A stretch of 64,000 nucleotides of DNA from JAIXWP01 sp041391745 (GTDB taxonomy: Bacteria; Bacteroidota; Bacteroidia; Flavobacteriales_D; Sanyastnellaceae), in contig JAWKNK010000014.1 of NCBI GenBank assembly GCA_041391745.1, forward strand, positions 38,656 through 102,655, in the 5' to 3' direction. Numbering within the stretch: the stretch's first letter is position 1; the number at the start of each line of letters is the position of its first letter. Positions 44,332 through 56,200 of the stretch are shown one piece after another. The notes beneath the pieces were generated by a model. The model was given only the letters and a program-made list of their open reading frames with translations, searched no databases and was not told the DNA's origin. A program made the position numbers and the translations under genes.

Positions 44332-46725
44332 ATGCAAGTATCAGCAAAAAATGAAAAATATTCTGCCAAGTACTTCCCAGATGTCATTTCAAAATGGGAA
44401 CAAAAAGGCAACTTGTTTTACTTCTTTAGCTCCGACACACAGCTTGAAGTTCGCGTAATCAACGACAAAGTGATTCGCTTCCGTTATGCCCCTGAAGGGC
44501 AATTCGCACGCGACTTTTCGTACGCCGTACCTTCTGAACTTGAAGACAGTCTCATCTCTCTGAGTGCTTTTGACGATGGTGAACATGTAGCACTAATTAC
44601 TACTCAAGTAAAATGCTTCATCAACAAAACAAATATGAAAGTGAAAATCACCAATCATAATGGTGATGTTATTGTTGAAGATGAAGCTGGCTTTCACTGG
44701 CAGCATTACCTCTGGAAAGGAGGGAAAATTGTTTATTGCTCGAAAGCCATTCAAGAAGGTGAAGTATTTTATGGTCTAGGCGACAAACCTTGTGAGTTAC
44801 AGCTACGAGGAAAGCGATTTGAAAACTACGGAACAGACGCCTATGCCTACGGTCCTGAAACAGATCCCTTGTATAAAAACATACCGTTCTACTACGGACT
44901 GCATCACAACCTCGCCTACGGGATATTCTTTGACAATACTTTCAGAACCCTCTTCGATTTTGGACACGAACGCGATGATGTAGCGAGCTATTGGGCTCGA
45001 GGTGGTGAAATGTGCTACTACTTCATTTACGGTCCTGAGATGATGAAAGTGGCAGAGGAATTTGCAAACCTCACGGAAAGCCCGAACTACCTCCTTTGTG
45101 GGCATTAGGATATCACCAATGCCGCTGGAGCTATTTCCCAGATACAAAAAGTGAAAGATGTTGCTTTTGAATTCCGTAAAAGAGGAATCCCTTGTGATGT
45201 CATGTATCTCGACATCGATTACATGGAAGGATTCAGATGCTTTACATTTTCTAAAGAATACTTCCCTAATCCAAAAGGGATGACCAAAGAACTCGAAGAT
45301 GCAGGTTTCAAAACAGTAGTTATCATTGACCCAGGAATCAAGGTAGATCCAGAATATGAAATCTATCAAGATGGTTTGAAAAATGACGTCTTCTGTCGCA
45401 GACAAGATGGTGCACTGATGGAAGGTGACGTATGGCCGGGAAAATGTGTTTTCCCTGATTTTACAAATCCTAAAGTGAGAGATTGGTGGAGCGATTTATT
45501 TGGTGTACTCATTGAAAACGGTGTTGCAGGAGTTTGGAATGATATGAATGAACCTGCAGTATTTGAAATTGGTACATTCCCAGAAGACGTTCGTCACGAC
45601 TACGATGGAGAATCTGTAAGTCATCGAAAAGCGCATAACGTATATGGACACATGATGGCAAAAGCCACATGGCAAGGTCTCAAAAAACACATGATGCCAA
45701 AGCGTCCATTTGTAATCACACGTAGCGCTTACGCAGGTGTGCAAAAATGGAGTAGCGTTTGGACAGGAGACAACACAGCATCTTGGGAACACCTGTGGGT
45801 TGCATCTCAACAATGTCAACGTTTGAGTATCTCTGGAGTCTCTTTCGCAGGAAGTGATGTTGGTGGATTCATTGGCGAACCAGATGGAGAACTCTATACA
45901 CGTTGGGTTCAACTTGCCGCCTTCCACCCTTTCATGCGCACGCATAGCGCTAGCAATGAAACAGGTTTTGATCAAGAACCTTGGTCATTCGGACCATTCT
46001 ACGAAGCGATTTGCAAACGTTTCATTCAAATGCGCTATCGACTTTTACCTTATTTATATACTACTTTCTGGCAGCACTATCGCTACGGAACTCCAATGCT
46101 CCGACCATTGGTTTTTGTAGATCAAAACAATCCAGAAACCTATTTGCGCAACGAAGAATTTATGATGGGCGATCATCTTTTGATTGCGCCTGTTTCAGCA
46201 CCTGGAGAAAAGACAAAACGCGTTTATCTTCCGAAAGGAGGTTGGTACTTGCACTGGAACGACCAATACTTCAAAGGTGGTCAAGAAGTAACTGTTGCTG
46301 CACCAATTCAACAAATTCCATTCTTTATAAAAGAAGGCGCAATTGTACCAACATGGCCACAGATGCAGTATGTAGGAGAAAAGAAAGTGAAAGAAATGAC
46401 ACTACATGTTTTCTTCAAAGAAGGAAAAGAAGAAAGCTTCCTTTATCTCGACGACGGAGAAAATATGGGCTACAAAAACAGCAATTATCGCATTATTCGA
46501 TTTGAAGTAAAAGGAAATAAATCTTCATTCCACATTCAGAAAAACACCATCGGAAATTATGAAGATAGTACTGAAAAATATAAAATGGTAATCACTGGAC
46601 TTCCGTTCCAACCTACTGAGTATATCATAGACGGAAAGCACCATACCCTCAGTGATCGCAATAAAGCAATTGGCAAAATGAAATTTAATGTGGACAAAAA
46701 ATTCCACGAAATTATTATTAAGTAA
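44332..46725 (+). CDS. GH31 alpha-glucosidase, frameshifted near 45.1 kb
   Basis: About 798 aa joined from 44332-45085, a short middle frame and 45151-46725. N-terminal GH31 beta-sandwich ('GGKIVYCSKAIQEGEVFYGLGDK'), then the barrel with catalytic nucleophile Asp in 'GVWNDMNEPAVF' and acid/base Asp in 'WTGDNTASWEHL'. Two one-base changes: near 45086 (one G restores 'PELPPLWALGYHQCRWSYFPD') and near 45150 in an A-rich stretch. Cytoplasmic (no signal peptide), so it probably hydrolyses internal alpha-glucans or maltodextrins. First gene of the glycogen locus; glgE follows 1 bp later. Confidence 0.88.
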
Positions 46726-46726
46726 A

Positions 46727-48699
46727 ATGAAAAAGCAAGCGAAAGCCATATCCAAACCATTTGATAAAATCGGCCAACAAAGAGTAATCATAGAGAATGT
46801 AACTCCTATTGTTGAAGGTGGTTTCTATCCTGCTAAACGCGTAGAAGATGAATGGGTAATCGTAGAAGCTGATGTATTTACCGACGGTCACGACATGGTT
46901 CGTGGTGTGGTGACCTATCGAGCAAAGGGTGCTAGAAAATGGAACGACATTTTTATGAAAGCACTCGGAAACGATAGATTTCAAGCATACTTTCATTTAC
47001 CAAAAGCGGGCGAATATGAGTTTACTGTTAGAGGTTATATCGATCATGTCGCTACTTGGCAGCACGCATTCAGAAAGCGTTTGCAAGAAAGCGACGAACG
47101 CGAATTACTCGTTCAAGTTCAGATTGCTTTAGACTATATCCAACGCATTGCAACAAAATATGCGAAGGCAAAAAATACCTTCAAAAAATGGATCGAATTA
47201 CTTCAATCCAAAAGATGCCTTTCAACATGCTGCAAGTGCGGAACTAGAAGGATTCTTCGATCAGCCCTCCTCAGGAGTTCACAACACTTTGACAAAACAC
47301 TTGAAATTATGGCTCACCGGAAGCGCGCCGGTTCTTTAGTGCTTGGTACTCATTTTTTCCGAGAAGTGCAGCACCAAAAGATGCAGAACATGGCACTTTC
47401 AAAGATTGCGAAACTATATTACCTCGCATCAAAGAAATGGGATTCGATGTCGTTTACTTCCCTCCCATTCACCCGATTGGACATGTATTTAGAAAAGGAA
47501 AAAACAATAGTCTGAATGCAGGACCAGACGAACCAGGGTGTCCATATGCCACAGGAAGCGAAGATGGAGGTCATAAGGAAATTCTATCTGAACTTGGCAC
47601 ACTTCAAGACTTCAAAAGACTGATTAAAAAAACATCAGAACTTGATATGGAAGTAGCTATGGACTTCGCGATACAGTGCAGTCTCGATCATCCGTATGTA
47701 AAAAAGCATCCGCAATGGTTTAAATGGAGACCCGATGGAACAGTGCAGTATGCAGAAAACCCACCGAAAAAATATCAAGACGTACTACCACTTGATTTTG
47801 AAAATGAAGATTGGCAAAACATGTGGCATGAATTGAAAGGGATACTGGAATATTGGATTGCACAAGGCATTAAAATCTTCAGAGTAGATAATCCACACAC
47901 CAAGAGTTTCATCTTTTGGCAGTGGTGCATTGCAGAAATCAACAAGAAAAATCCTGAAGTAATTTTCCTAAGCGAAGCTTTCACTAGACCTCGGATAATG
48001 GAAAATCTAGCTAAAAAAGGTTTTCATCAAAGCTATACTTATTTTACATGGAGAAACAATAAGCACGAACTCATGCAATACATGAACGAGCTCACTCAAT
48101 CTCCGATGAAAGAATATTTCCGTCCGAATTTTTGGCCGAATACGCACGACATCAATCCGTACATCACTCAAAACGCACACGAACCTCAGTACATTTTAAG
48201 ATTGTTCTTGGCGGCGACATTATCAGCCAACTATGGAATATTCGGACCTTCTTACGAATTGATGGCGCATGCCGCGATTCCAGGCAAAGAAGAATACCTG
48301 AACAGCGAAAAATATGAAGTACGTCATTGGGACTGGAATCATCGAAATAAATTGATGCATGTCATTTCATCCATCAATAAAATTCGAAATGAAAATGTGG
48401 CAATGCAGTTCACCAACAACTATACTGAATGTCATGTTGAAAACGAACACATGATGGCTTGGCTGAAGGTTTACAATGACAATAAAATATTGTGTATTGC
48501 TAACCTTGACGCTTACAATAAACAATCTGCAACTGTGCACATTCCTTTAGATAAAATTGGTAAATTCGAAGGACAAGGATTCAGTGTGCACGACTTAGTA
48601 ACTGGTGAAAAATACAATTGGAATGGAAGTCGCAACTATGTGGAGCTTGATCCATACAGATTGCCTTTCCATATTTTTAGAATAGAAGAAAATAATTAA
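46727..48699 (+). CDS. glgE: GlgE, alpha-1,4-glucan:maltose-1-phosphate maltosyltransferase, frameshifted
   Basis: About 655 aa joined across breaks near 47190 and 47325; the clean C-terminal part begins in frame before 47437. N-terminal 'RVIIENVTPIVEGGFYPAKRV' and 'VEADVFTDGHD' are GlgE-specific (domain N). The GH13_3 barrel carries nucleophile Asp in 'FRVDNPHTKSF', acid/base Glu in 'FLSEAFTRPR' and 'NFWPNTHDINPY'. It adds maltosyl units from maltose-1-phosphate to alpha-1,4-glucans. Followed by its donor-making kinase and by the branching enzyme. Confidence 0.9.
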
Positions 48700-48710
48700 T
48701 TCCTGCCCGC

Positions 48711-50234
48711 ATGATTACTTCTTCAAAAAAATGGAGTGAGTTTGCTGACGATACCAATACACAACAAGCGATATTGGTGGAGCTCAAACGAGTGATGCAA
48801 CAAGCACGTTGGTTTGGCGGTAAAGCTTATGAAATGAAAGCTTTAGAAACAGACCATTGTTTACCCTTTGATTTTGAAGATTGCAGGTATTATTATTTCA
48901 TTGTTCAGACTTCCTATACCGATCACCCGACAGAATACTATCTGGTGCCGCTTGGAATCGCCTCTGATAAAGGAACTGGGGCGATTACTGAAATTTCCTT
49001 TGCTGACACCAAAGGATTCTTGCATGACGCAGTTTACATGCCTCATTTTCAAAAATCACTTTTCCAATCGATTCTTCAAGACAATCCAGTGGCCACTTCC
49101 AATGGAGAGTTTCTTTTCGAAAAAGGGAAATTAGTTCCAGAAAATGAGTCATTCGAAAACTCCAGAAATCCAAATGTTGATCAAAGCAATAGCAGTATTT
49201 TTTTCAATGAAAAATATTTCATGAAAATTTACCGCAAACTATTTCTGCAAACCAATCCAGAAGTAGATGTGCTGAGATTTCTTGGAAACAGGAAACTGCA
49301 ATAACGCAGCTACTCTGGCGGCTTAGTATGGAATAGAAAACGCACTCCTCCTGTCTGTAGCTCATGATGACGAAAGTGGACGCCTTGAAAGACAACTGGG
49401 CTTCCACTGGAGATGAATTGAACGACTTCTTGAAATCCTTCGTACGAGGTGATTTTTCAATTCATGAATTTTGTATTTGAAAATGTTGAACTTCTAGCTC
49501 AACGCACCGCAAAGATGCATTTAGCATTATTTTCCTCCACAACAGACAAAGCGTTTAAATCAGAAAAATTCAGTCCAGCCTATAGAACTTGGTTATTTAA
49601 TCACCTCAAAGAATTACTTGAAGGAAGATTAAAACTCATCGAACAACATAGAGATCAACTCGATGAAGAAGCGCTGCGTATGGCAGATAAATTGAAGCGC
49701 AAGCGAATTGGTGATGCAGTTTTTTGAACAGGTTAAAACAAAACCTCTCAAGTCTTTGCGCACTCGCATTCACGGAGACTATCACCTTGGTCAAATTCTA
49801 TATCACAACGGTGATTATATCATCATCGATTTTGAAGGAGAACCCGAAAGTAGTATCGCAGATAGAAAAATCAAGCATTCGCCAATGAAAGATGTGGCGG
49901 GAATCGTGCGATCGTTTCACTATGCAGTAAGCGCGAAGCTCTTCTTTAATGGCGAGAACAAAAAAATGCAGATGAAATACGATTGCAGAAAGCTACAGAT
50001 CGCTGGTACAACCTTATTAGTACTACTTTCTGGGATACGTATTACAAAACAATAGGAAAAGACAACAACCTATACGCTAGCAAAGCTGAAATCAATTTCC
50101 TTTTCTTGCTTCATCTTCTGGAAAAAGCTATCTATGAAATTGGATATGAACTCAACGGTCGTCCCGACTGGGTCAAAATTCCACTTAAAGGAATTGAGCA
50201 AGTGATCAACGAATTAGAAAAGTACGAAGGTTAA
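48711..50234 (+). pseudogene. Maltokinase (maltose-1-phosphate forming), heavily frameshifted
   Basis: About 500 aa joined. Clean pieces are 48711-49304, 49449-49727, 49708-50000 and 49983-50234. N-terminal cap domain 'MQQARWFGGKAYEMK' is typical of maltokinase/Pep2. The aminoglycoside-phosphotransferase-like core has 'RIHGDYHLGQILYHNG' (catalytic Asp) and 'IIIDFEGEPESS' (metal-binding Asp). 49.29-49.48 kb alone needs about four one-base corrections ('GGLVWNRKRTPPV', 'MTKVDALKDNW'). It makes the GlgE donor from maltose and ATP. Placement between glgE and glgB supports this. Confidence 0.8.
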
Positions 50235-50268
50235 AACATTACATCATAGCAAAAATTACCACTCCGAA

Positions 50269-52171
50269 TGTATGCATCGCCCCATAGCCTATTTACAGAC
50301 TTTGATATTTCGCTTTCAATCTAGGAAAGCACTATCGCCTCTATGAAAAATTTGGAGCGCATGCTGTAACTGTTAACCGTAAAAAAGGCACATACTTTTC
50401 TGTCTGGGCACCGAATGCTCATTCGGTTTCTGTAATTGGAAATTTCAATTTTTGGAATACTTCAGAGCACCCTCTTCAAGCGCGCTGGGATAGCAGTGGA
50501 ATTTGGGAAGGATTTATTCCCGGTTTAAAAGAAGGTGAATTATATAAATACGCCATTACAACCAAAGAAGGAAATGTGCTTGAAAAAGCTGATCCATTTG
50601 CCTTTTATGCAGAACATCGCCCCAAAACCGGAAGCATTACTGCAAGTATTGATTTTAAATGGAAAGATGCTCAATGGATGAAAAACCGAGAGAAACACAA
50701 TGGGTTGAATGCTCCCTTCAGTGTTTACGAAGTGCACTTAGGATCTTGGCGTCGCTCACCTGAAAACCCTGAAGCGTTTCTTTCCTACGACGATATTGCA
50801 AAAGACCTTGTGCCCTACGTCAAAGAAATGGGATTCACCCATGTGGAATTTATGCCCGTGATGGAACACCCATTCGACGGTTCGTGGGGATATCAAATCA
50901 CAGGGTACTTTGCTCCTTCTTCAAGGTTCGGTGACCCCGAAGGTTTTATGAGATTAGTAGAAGCTTTTCACAAAGAAAACATAGGAGTAATACTCGATTG
51001 GGTGCCTGCTCACTTCCCTGGCGATGCGCATGGCTTGTATCAATTCGACGGAACCCATTTGTATGAGCATGCCGATCCTCGAAAAGGATTTCACCCGGAT
51101 TGGAAAAGCTATATTTTTAATTTTGGTAGAAATGAAGTGCGTTCGTTCTTCATCAGCAACGCTTTATTCTGGCTTGATAAATACCACATCGATGGTCTAC
51201 GCGTTGATGCCGTAGCGTCTATGTTGTATCTCGATTATTCAAGAAATGCTGGAGAATGGATTCCAAATGAATTCGGTGGAAGAGAGAATTTGGAAAATGT
51301 ATCATTCTTGAAAGAATTCAATGAAGCCGTTTATGCCAATTTCCCAGGTGTACAAACTATAGCAGAAGAAAGTACTTCGTGGCCAGGAGTGAGTCGCCCC
51401 ACATACGCAGGAGGACTTGGCTTTGGAATGAAATGGATGATGGGCTGGATGAATGATTCATTGCGTTATTTCGAGCGTGATCCGTACTATCGTCAATACC
51501 ATCAAAATGAATTGACCTTTTCATTGGTTTATGCCTTTACAGAAAACTTCATGCTGCCGTTATCGCATGATGAAGTAGTGCATGGCAAGCATTCAATGAT
51601 TTACAAAATGCCCGGCGATGATTGGCAGCGTTTTGCAAACTTGAGATTACTATACACTTGGATGTTCACTCATCCAGGTACTAAGTTGCTTTTTCAGGGC
51701 TGTGAATTTGCTCAAACATCCGAATGGAATCACGAAAAAAGTCTCGACTGGCACCTCACAGAATTTGCTCCACATCAGGGAATCATGGAGCTAATCAAAG
51801 CGCTCAATGGATTGTACAAAACAGAACCTGCACTGTATGCCAAAAATTTTGAAGGTACCGGATTCGAATGGCTAGACAACTCTGATCATGCCAATAGTGT
51901 CATCCTTTTCATGCGCAAAGGCACAAAGCCAGAAGAAAAGCTCATCATCGCACTCAACTTGACGCCTGTTCCAAGAACGAGCTATAGACTAGGAATTCCA
52001 ACCAATAACACTTGGAAGGAATATTTTAATTCTGACGCGGTGGAATATGGCGGAACTGGAGACTTCCACAACGATATTAAAGTAGAACAAATGCCGTGGC
52101 AGGGTCAAGACTTCTCTGCGGCGCTGAACCTTCCGCCATTAGGAGCTTTAATCCTTAAAGCAGAAAAGTAA
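50269..52171 (+). CDS. glgB: 1,4-alpha-glucan branching enzyme GlgB, frameshifted near its start
   Basis: About 635 aa. The N-terminus is disturbed: 'HSLFTDFDISL' (from 50283) and 'GKHYRLYEKFGAH' (from 50324) are in different frames, and the start (ATG 50269 or nearby) is uncertain. From 50330 to the stop it is clean: CBM48 'GTYFSVWAPNAHSVSVIGNFNFW', barrel with nucleophile Asp in 'DGLRVDAVASML', Glu in 'TIAEESTSWPG' and 'LSHDEVVHGKHSM', and the C-terminal all-beta domain. It adds alpha-1,6 branches to the polymer that GlgE extends. A terminator-like hairpin follows. Confidence 0.93.
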
Positions 52172-52190
52172 AGCACATATTGTTAAAAAT

Positions 52191-52218
52191 GAGGCGAATA
52201 TTCAATCACAATCGCCTC
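52191..52218 (+). terminator. Terminator-like hairpin after glgB
   Basis: GAGGCGA (52191-52197) / TCGCCTC (52212-52218), 14-nt loop, followed by TCCCTTTTC. Short stem and imperfect T-run. Confidence 0.4.
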
Positions 52219-52249
52219 TCCCTTTTCTATGCAATATCTTGCGCCCGAA

Positions 52250-54167
52250 ATGAACCGCGTGCTGAGATTAAATATCCTATTCGTTATTATCACGTTGATT
52301 GCTGTAGCAAAGGCTTATGCTGGCAGTCAATCTCCTGCTGTTTTGGATTCTCTCAAAACAAAATTCAAAACAGAAACTGATCCAGCGAAAAAGGCGAAAG
52401 TCTATCACGACCTATCCCGAGCGCTAATTACTTCCGACCTGCCTGCCGCTAATAATCTGGCGCTTGAAGGAATTGAATATTGCAAAAAGTACAAACTAGA
52501 CCACAACCTTTGCTACACTTTACAACTCTGCGGCGGTTTCCTATATCTATTTGGGTAAAAATGAACTTGCCATATCCCATGGATAGCGCGATTACCATTT
52601 ATGACAAAGAAAATGACGCTGTAAACCTCGCCAACACGCTTGGCAACAAAGGTTCGGTGTACTATATGATCGGAAGCTATAACCTTGCACTCGACTATCA
52701 GCTGCGCTGCTTGGAAGTAGTAGAAGAAAATATAACTACGAACCGAGCATAGCTACGACTCTTACTAATATGCTCGGCATCTATTACGTGCAGAAAGATT
52801 ATGATAGAGCTCTTGAAACGGCAAGAAAGGCGTACATCATTTTCAAAAAACTGGAGGACAACGACAACTTAGGACTCACGAGTCATAATCTTGGTACTGT
52901 TTTTCTCGAACTAAACATGTTAGACTCGGCCTACCTATATGCAGCAGAGTCACAAGAATATTATAAAAAATCACAGAACCCAGAAGGCATTGCAGATGCC
53001 AATCGTTTTATGGGTGATGTGAAGCTTAGACAAAATAAAATTTCCGAAGCATTGGCCTGCGCACTTTCATCTGTTGAGACATTTAAACAAATTGGAGGAG
53101 TACACAAACTCACTGAAACCTACCTTCTCCTCTCGGCTATCTATTTAAAAAAAGGTGACTACGAAATTGCAATAGATTATGCGAAGCAAGTGGTAAGTAT
53201 GGCAGGAGAAATAGGCACGCGACATCTTAGACGCGACGCTTATAAAAAATTGATGGAATGTTATGAGGAAAAAGGTGATTTCAAAAAATACCACGAATAT
53301 TCCAAGCTGTATTTGCCTCTAAAAGACTCCATCTTAGATGAAGAAAATCTAAAAGCTCAGAAGGAATCTGTAATCCGATTTGAAACACAACAAAAAGAGA
53401 CAGAAAATGCTGAATTGAAATTGAAAGATCAAATTCAAAAGGAAAAAATTCAAAAGCAAAATACATACCTCACTTTAGCGGCCATTGCAATACTGCTCAT
53501 TCTGGTGATTGCCTATTATGTGATTCGTCACAATCAAACCGTAGCAAAAAGCAGAACCTACAAACTCGAGCAAGAATTGCTGCGCACGCAAATGAATCCG
53601 CATTTCATTTTCAATGCTCTTTCCGCTATTCAGAGCTTCGTTTACAAGAAAGAACCCAAAGAAGCAGGCAAATACCTTTCTTCTTTTGCAGTACTGATTA
53701 GAAATATTCTCGATCACAGTCGATCGGATTATATCACTTTGGTAAAAGAAATTTCTTGGTTAGAAAATTACCTTGAAGTCCAAAAACTTCGATTTGAAAA
53801 TAACTTCGAGTATGAAATTACGGTGGACACGGAACTCATTCCTGAGAACACTTTGATACCCCCGATGCTTACTCAACCATTCATTGAAAATTCTTTGGAA
53901 CATGGTTTCCGCGACCTCACCTATATGGGAAAGCTCGCCATTTCTTTTACCAAAGAAGACAGATCATTGGTCGTTGAAATCAATGACAATGGAAAAGGTT
54001 TTACTGCTGAGTCCTCCTCCACTCACACACCGATGGGTACTTCCATCACTCGTGAGCGCATTGAAATTTTAAATAAAAGAAGTAAATTACCCATTGAATT
54101 TTCCATCTCAGAAAAAACAAGCGGTGGCGTAGTGGTGAAATTTAAAATTCCTTTGGAGGATATCTAA
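52250..54167 (+). CDS. TPR-containing LytS-type sensor histidine kinase, frameshifted in its N-terminal half
   Basis: About 640 aa joined. Signal peptide or anchor 'LNILFVIITLIAVAKAYA', then TPR repeats broken three times between 52.53 and 52.76 kb ('LYNSAAVSYIYLGKNELAIS' | 'MDSAITIYDKENDAV' | 'NYEPSIATTLTNMLG'). The part from 52770 is clean: more TPRs, a coiled coil, one membrane helix ('LAAIAILLILVIAYYVI'), a His_kinase domain with phospho-His in 'TQMNPHFIFNALSAI', and an ATPase domain ('VEINDNGKGF'). The extracytoplasmic TPRs probably sense a signal. Its stop overlaps the response-regulator start (TAATG). Confidence 0.88.
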
Positions 54168-54913
54168 TGTATGTACTTGTAGTTGACGACGAAAAACGCG
54201 CACGTGAAAGCATCATTGAAATGCTCAAACTTTATTGTCCACAGGTGGATAGAATTGAACAAGCTGAAAGTATAAAAACTGCGGAGCAAACTATCTTAAA
54301 CGGTCGTCCAGATTTAATATTGTTGGACATTAAACTCAAGGATGGCAGCGGGTTTGATTTGATTGCAAAAATCAAACACTTTGACATTCCTGTGATATTT
54401 ATTACCGCTTACGAAGAGTATGCGTTAAAGGCATTTGAAATAGCTGCACTGCATTACTTGTTAAAACCTATTGATCCAGATGCGCTTGTTGCAGCTTTAG
54501 AAAAAGCAGAACAAATTTTACAGAAAAACCAATTGCAAAATCGGTTGGAATTGTTCTTAGATCAAATGGCTACTCCTCAAAAGGCCACAGATAAAATTGT
54601 GCTCAAAACACAAGAGAACATTTACATCGTGCCAATTAAGGAAATCATTTACTGCGAGGCAGATAAAAACTACACTACTTTTTTTATTAAGGGAAAAAAT
54701 AAAATAGTGGTGAGCAAAAGTATTGGAGAATATGAAAGCCTTCTTCCTGGAAGCTCATTCCTTCGTATCCATCAAAGCATCCTCTTGAATCTTGGATTTA
54801 TTGATCGATACGAACGCGGCGATGGTGGCTTTGTAGTCACCACCGAAGGAAATAAAGTGCCTGTTTCAACGCGTAAGAAAGATCAGCTGATGGCTTATTT
54901 GAGTGGGTTGTAA
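54167..54913 (+). CDS. LytTR-family response regulator
   Basis: 248 aa. Receiver with 'VVDDEKRARE', phospho-acceptor Asp54 ('LILLDIKLKDG') and 'LLKPIDP'; C-terminal LytTR domain ('IVPIKEIIYCEADKNYTTFF', 'FLRIHQSILLNLGFI'). It overlaps the histidine kinase gene by one base and is almost surely its partner. Target genes unknown; the downstream EamA gene starts 5 bp later. Confidence 0.94.
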   Translation: MYVLVVDDEKRARESIIEMLKLYCPQVDRIEQAESIKTAEQTILNGRPDLILLDIKLKDGSGFDLIAKIKHFDIPVIFITAYEEYALKAFEIAALHYLLKPIDPDALVAALEKAEQILQKNQLQNRLELFLDQMATPQKATDKIVLKTQENIYIVPIKEIIYCEADKNYTTFFIKGKNKIVVSKSIGEYESLLPGSSFLRIHQSILLNLGFIDRYERGDGGFVVTTEGNKVPVSTRKKDQLMAYLSGL

Positions 54914-54918
54914 TACCT

Positions 54919-55816
54919 TTGCGGCCTGTTATGACCAACACAGCCCGATCGTATCCTTACAAAGCCATTTTCCTTATGATCGGATCGGTGTTTTGCTTTG
55001 CTATTGTAAATGCAATCGCAAAAGCACATCGCCATATTCCTGTGCACGAATTGGTACTCTTCCGCTCCGTGGTGTCATTCATCTTTGCTTCTTATTATGT
55101 AAAAAGAAAAGGCATCTACTTCTGGGGCAACAATAAATTTTGGCTCATCATGCGCGGACTGATGGGACTCACCGCTCTATTAATGTTCTTTAGCACTGTA
55201 ATGAACATGCCTTTGGCGAGTGCAAGCACCATTCAATACCTCTCTCCTATATTCACTGTGATGCTGGCATCGCAGCTCAACAATCAAAAGACCAAACCAC
55301 TGCAATGGGTTTTCTTTTTAATTTCATTCGTGGGTGCTGCATTGATCAAAGGTTTTGATGATCGTATTAGCACCTATTGGTTAATGATTGGTGTCACCTC
55401 TGCATTCTTCGCAGGACTTGCATACAACTCCATTATTAAGGCTAAAGGAACAGATCACCCAATGACCATTGTGCTTTACAACCCAATGGTGGCCATCCCG
55501 ATTACGGGTATCTGGTGTTTTTTTGACTGGACAACGCCACTTGGATTAGAATGGCTATGGCTTTTCATTATGGGTGTATTTGCGCACATCGCGCAATACC
55601 TCATGACAAGCATATCATACAGACGCTGCAAATAAAGTAGCTCCTTGGAACTACTTCGGCGCCATTTTCGCTTTGATATTAGGATATCTTTTCTTCGATG
55701 AAAATGTGCTGTGGTTAAGCTTCTTAGGAATGGCTCTTGTAGCAATTGGTGTGATTATGAACACCCGCTACGGTGCAAAAAGCTTAATTCTTTTTCAATA
55801 CCAATTTCCCGCCTAG
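54919..55816 (+). CDS. EamA-family transporter, one frameshift near its 3' end
   Basis: About 298 aa. Ten-helix DMT pattern: 'IFLMIGSVFCFAIVNAIAK', 'LASASTIQYLSPIFTVMLA', 'HIAQYLMT'. The frame ends at 55635, but 'DAANKVAPWNYFGAIFALILGYLFFDE' and 'LGMALVAIGVIMN' continue in another frame from about 55612 to the stop at 55816, so one base is wrong near 55610. An earlier in-frame GTG or TTG is possible. Substrate unknown. Its 3' end overlaps the next minus-strand gene. Confidence 0.8.
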
Positions 55817-56190
55817 GTAAGCGAATGGTATATACAACAGCATTTCAGACCACATCCAAGTAAAGGATGTACTGCAATCATTGGTATCAAGAGATTGAGT
55901 AAACCAACTCCTGTAATATTCCACCCGCAATTATCGCTGGTTTCAGATGAGCTTTTTACAATTAAAGTTGCTACAATTCCAGAAATAAATGACCCGCCAG
56001 CTAAGTGTCCCAACATTACCAATAAGAAGGCTGCAGCAGGTAACGATCTTGAGCATAAGCTCTGAATGCTTCCATATCTGGTTCATATCCATTCCTTCAG
56101 GGTATGGATATATGTTCGAACTAATGTCCTTCTCAATAAGCATTATTATACGTGAGCACACCTGCCACCAGGCCAATGACTACCACGCAG
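55784..56190 (-). pseudogene. Small membrane protein of unknown family, frameshifted
   Basis: Minus strand, directly after the CcmF gene. Hydrophobic stretches appear in different frames: 'VVIGLVAGVLTYNNAY' (about 56180-56130), 'DISSNIYPYPEGM', 'LVMLGHLAGGSFISGIVATLIVKSS' (about 56025-55950), 'GVGLLNLLIPMIAV', and 'MWSEMLLYIPFAYLGGKLVLKKN' to the stop at 55784. The helix-rich pattern recalls DUF4199-type proteins but I cannot assign it. At least two or three indels are needed. It may be the last gene of the ccm operon or a separate one. Confidence 0.4.
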
Positions 56191-56200
56191 CAGTATTCTT

